Shown here: one piece after another, positions 63,566-64,000 of the stretch | Layout of the letters: each line of letters starts with the position of its first letter | Numbering within the stretch: the first letter of the stretch is position 1 | Source: Streptomyces vinaceus | Lineage (GTDB): Bacteria > Actinomycetota > Actinomycetes > Streptomycetales > Streptomycetaceae | NCBI RefSeq assembly: GCF_008704935.1 | Contig: NZ_CP023692.1 | Span: forward strand, 4,486,001-4,550,000 | Reading direction: 5' to 3' | Length of the DNA: 64,000 bases | Notes under the pieces: generated by a model | Told to the model about the DNA's origin: nothing | Seen by the model: the letters and a program-made list of their open reading frames with translations, nothing else | Databases searched by the model: none | Translations under genes and position numbers: made by a program

Positions 63566-64000
63566 TCACGCCGGGGGCGCGAACCCCGTCGCGGGCCGCG
63601 GCGGCACGGCAGGCGCGGGCACCTCGGCCGGGACCGGAACCGGGGCCGGGCTCGGAGCCGGAGCCGTGGCCGGCACAGTCGCGGGCGGTACGGCCTGCGG
63701 TGCGTACGCCCCGGGGCCCGGGTGCCCCCACGCGGGCGACATCCCGGCGGGCATCGCGGGCGTCGCGGGCGCGCCGGGCGGCGCGTACGCGGGCGCGACT
63801 CCCGGACCGAAGGCACGGGCCGCGTCCCGGCTCTGCCGCTCGTGCACCACGGCCATCAGGAACGCGGCGGCCGGCACCCCGGCCGGCGCCGGGGCTCCCG
63901 TACGCGCCACCAGGTCATCGGCCAGCCGCACCGCCATCGCGGCGCCCACCTGCGGGTCCAGCTGGTTCATCCGCGTCAGGTACTGCCGTACCGCCAGCCA
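63566..64000 (-). CDS. C-terminal part of a probable RDD-family membrane protein, 5' end beyond window
   Basis: 144 residues remain. The frame is open to the window edge, so the start and membrane domain are missing. WLAVRQYLTRMNQLDPQVGAA and RLADDLVARTGAPAP are phrases I associate with the soluble C-terminal part of Streptomyces RDD-domain membrane proteins. A Pro/Ala-rich tail (about 80 residues) follows. The RDD call is recollection, not a search. Confidence 0.6.
   Translation of the reverse strand, partial: WLAVRQYLTRMNQLDPQVGAAMAVRLADDLVARTGAPAPAGVPAAAFLMAVVHERQSRDAARAFGPGVAPAYAPPGAPATPAMPAGMSPAWGHPGPGAYAPQAVPPATVPATAPAPSPAPVPVPAEVPAPAVPPRPATGFAPPA

Overview
The window is chromosomal DNA from a Streptomyces-type actinomycete. 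It has very high GC, GTG and TTG starts, many 4-base stop/start overlaps (GTGA or ATGA), and a full-length WhiB sporulation regulator. It also carries F420 genes (fbiA, fbiB), the HutF route of histidine breakdown, several LytR-CpsA-Psr (LCP) ligases and sortase-signal surface proteins. From memory, the gene order matches a core Streptomyces coelicolor segment running from the ahcY (SCO3023) region through manA, manB, whiB (SCO3034), an L-dipeptidase (SCO3058) and a CBS-type synthase to a thiolase. Parts also match M. tuberculosis around sahH, manA, manB, whiB2, fbiA, fbiB, Rv3264c, Rv3267, Rv3268, fadE25, purE and purK. I see no rRNA, tRNA, CRISPR, prophage or intact insertion sequence. This is conserved core chromosome with some unusual local features.

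Layout. 1-5.8 kb: the N-terminal part of a membrane-anchored unknown protein, a thiolase with a 103-bp tandem repeat at its 3' end, a secreted SGNH hydrolase, cystathionine beta-synthase and a small membrane protein. 5.9-13.7 kb: a histidine-utilisation block with a MurR/RpiR-type regulator, a PLP decarboxylase-like enzyme and the operon hutU - M20 amidohydrolase - hutF - hutI. Matching TGAAT/ATTCA dyads lie before the regulator and between the divergent genes. 13.8-18.5 kb: a coupled four-gene surface operon with two sortase-type tails (LPQTG, LAETG), a DUF916-like protein and another membrane-anchored protein, then a small secreted protein. 18.6-25 kb: a POT peptide transporter, a two-component system, a GtrA protein, purK and purE. 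25-30 kb: an active-looking dipeptidase, a paralogue that has lost its metal ligands, UDP-glucose dehydrogenase and acyl-CoA dehydrogenase.

30.4-44 kb is an envelope-glycopolymer region. It holds five LCP proteins, a GT2 glycosyltransferase, a hotdog thioesterase, an NDP-sugar pyrophosphorylase, a TIGR03089 protein and a zinc PGRP-type amidase. 44-49 kb: an AlkA-like glycosylase, fbiB, fbiA, cysteine dioxygenase and whiB, with a 649-bp regulatory gap before whiB. 49-54.3 kb: a 1219-residue glycosyltransferase/membrane fusion coupled to a secreted DUF5719 protein. 54.4-64 kb: a zincin-fold protein lacking HExxH, a DUF3499 protein, the mannose-phosphate series (manB, Trm112-like, SIS protein, manA), a CDF transporter, ahcY with a long leader, two unknown proteins and the C-terminus of a probable RDD membrane protein.

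How they fit together. ManA, ManB and the pyrophosphorylase can make GDP-mannose or a related activated sugar. UDP-glucose dehydrogenase supplies UDP-glucuronate. The GT2, GtrA and fusion proteins may assemble or modify polymer, and the LCP proteins attach it to peptidoglycan. The sugar and wall link is inference from families and co-location. Nothing here is clearly a new defence or mobile system. The best leads are the three-copy secreted domain operon, the ligand-less dipeptidase paralogue, the M20 enzyme in the hut operon, and the dyads shared by the hut region and its regulator.
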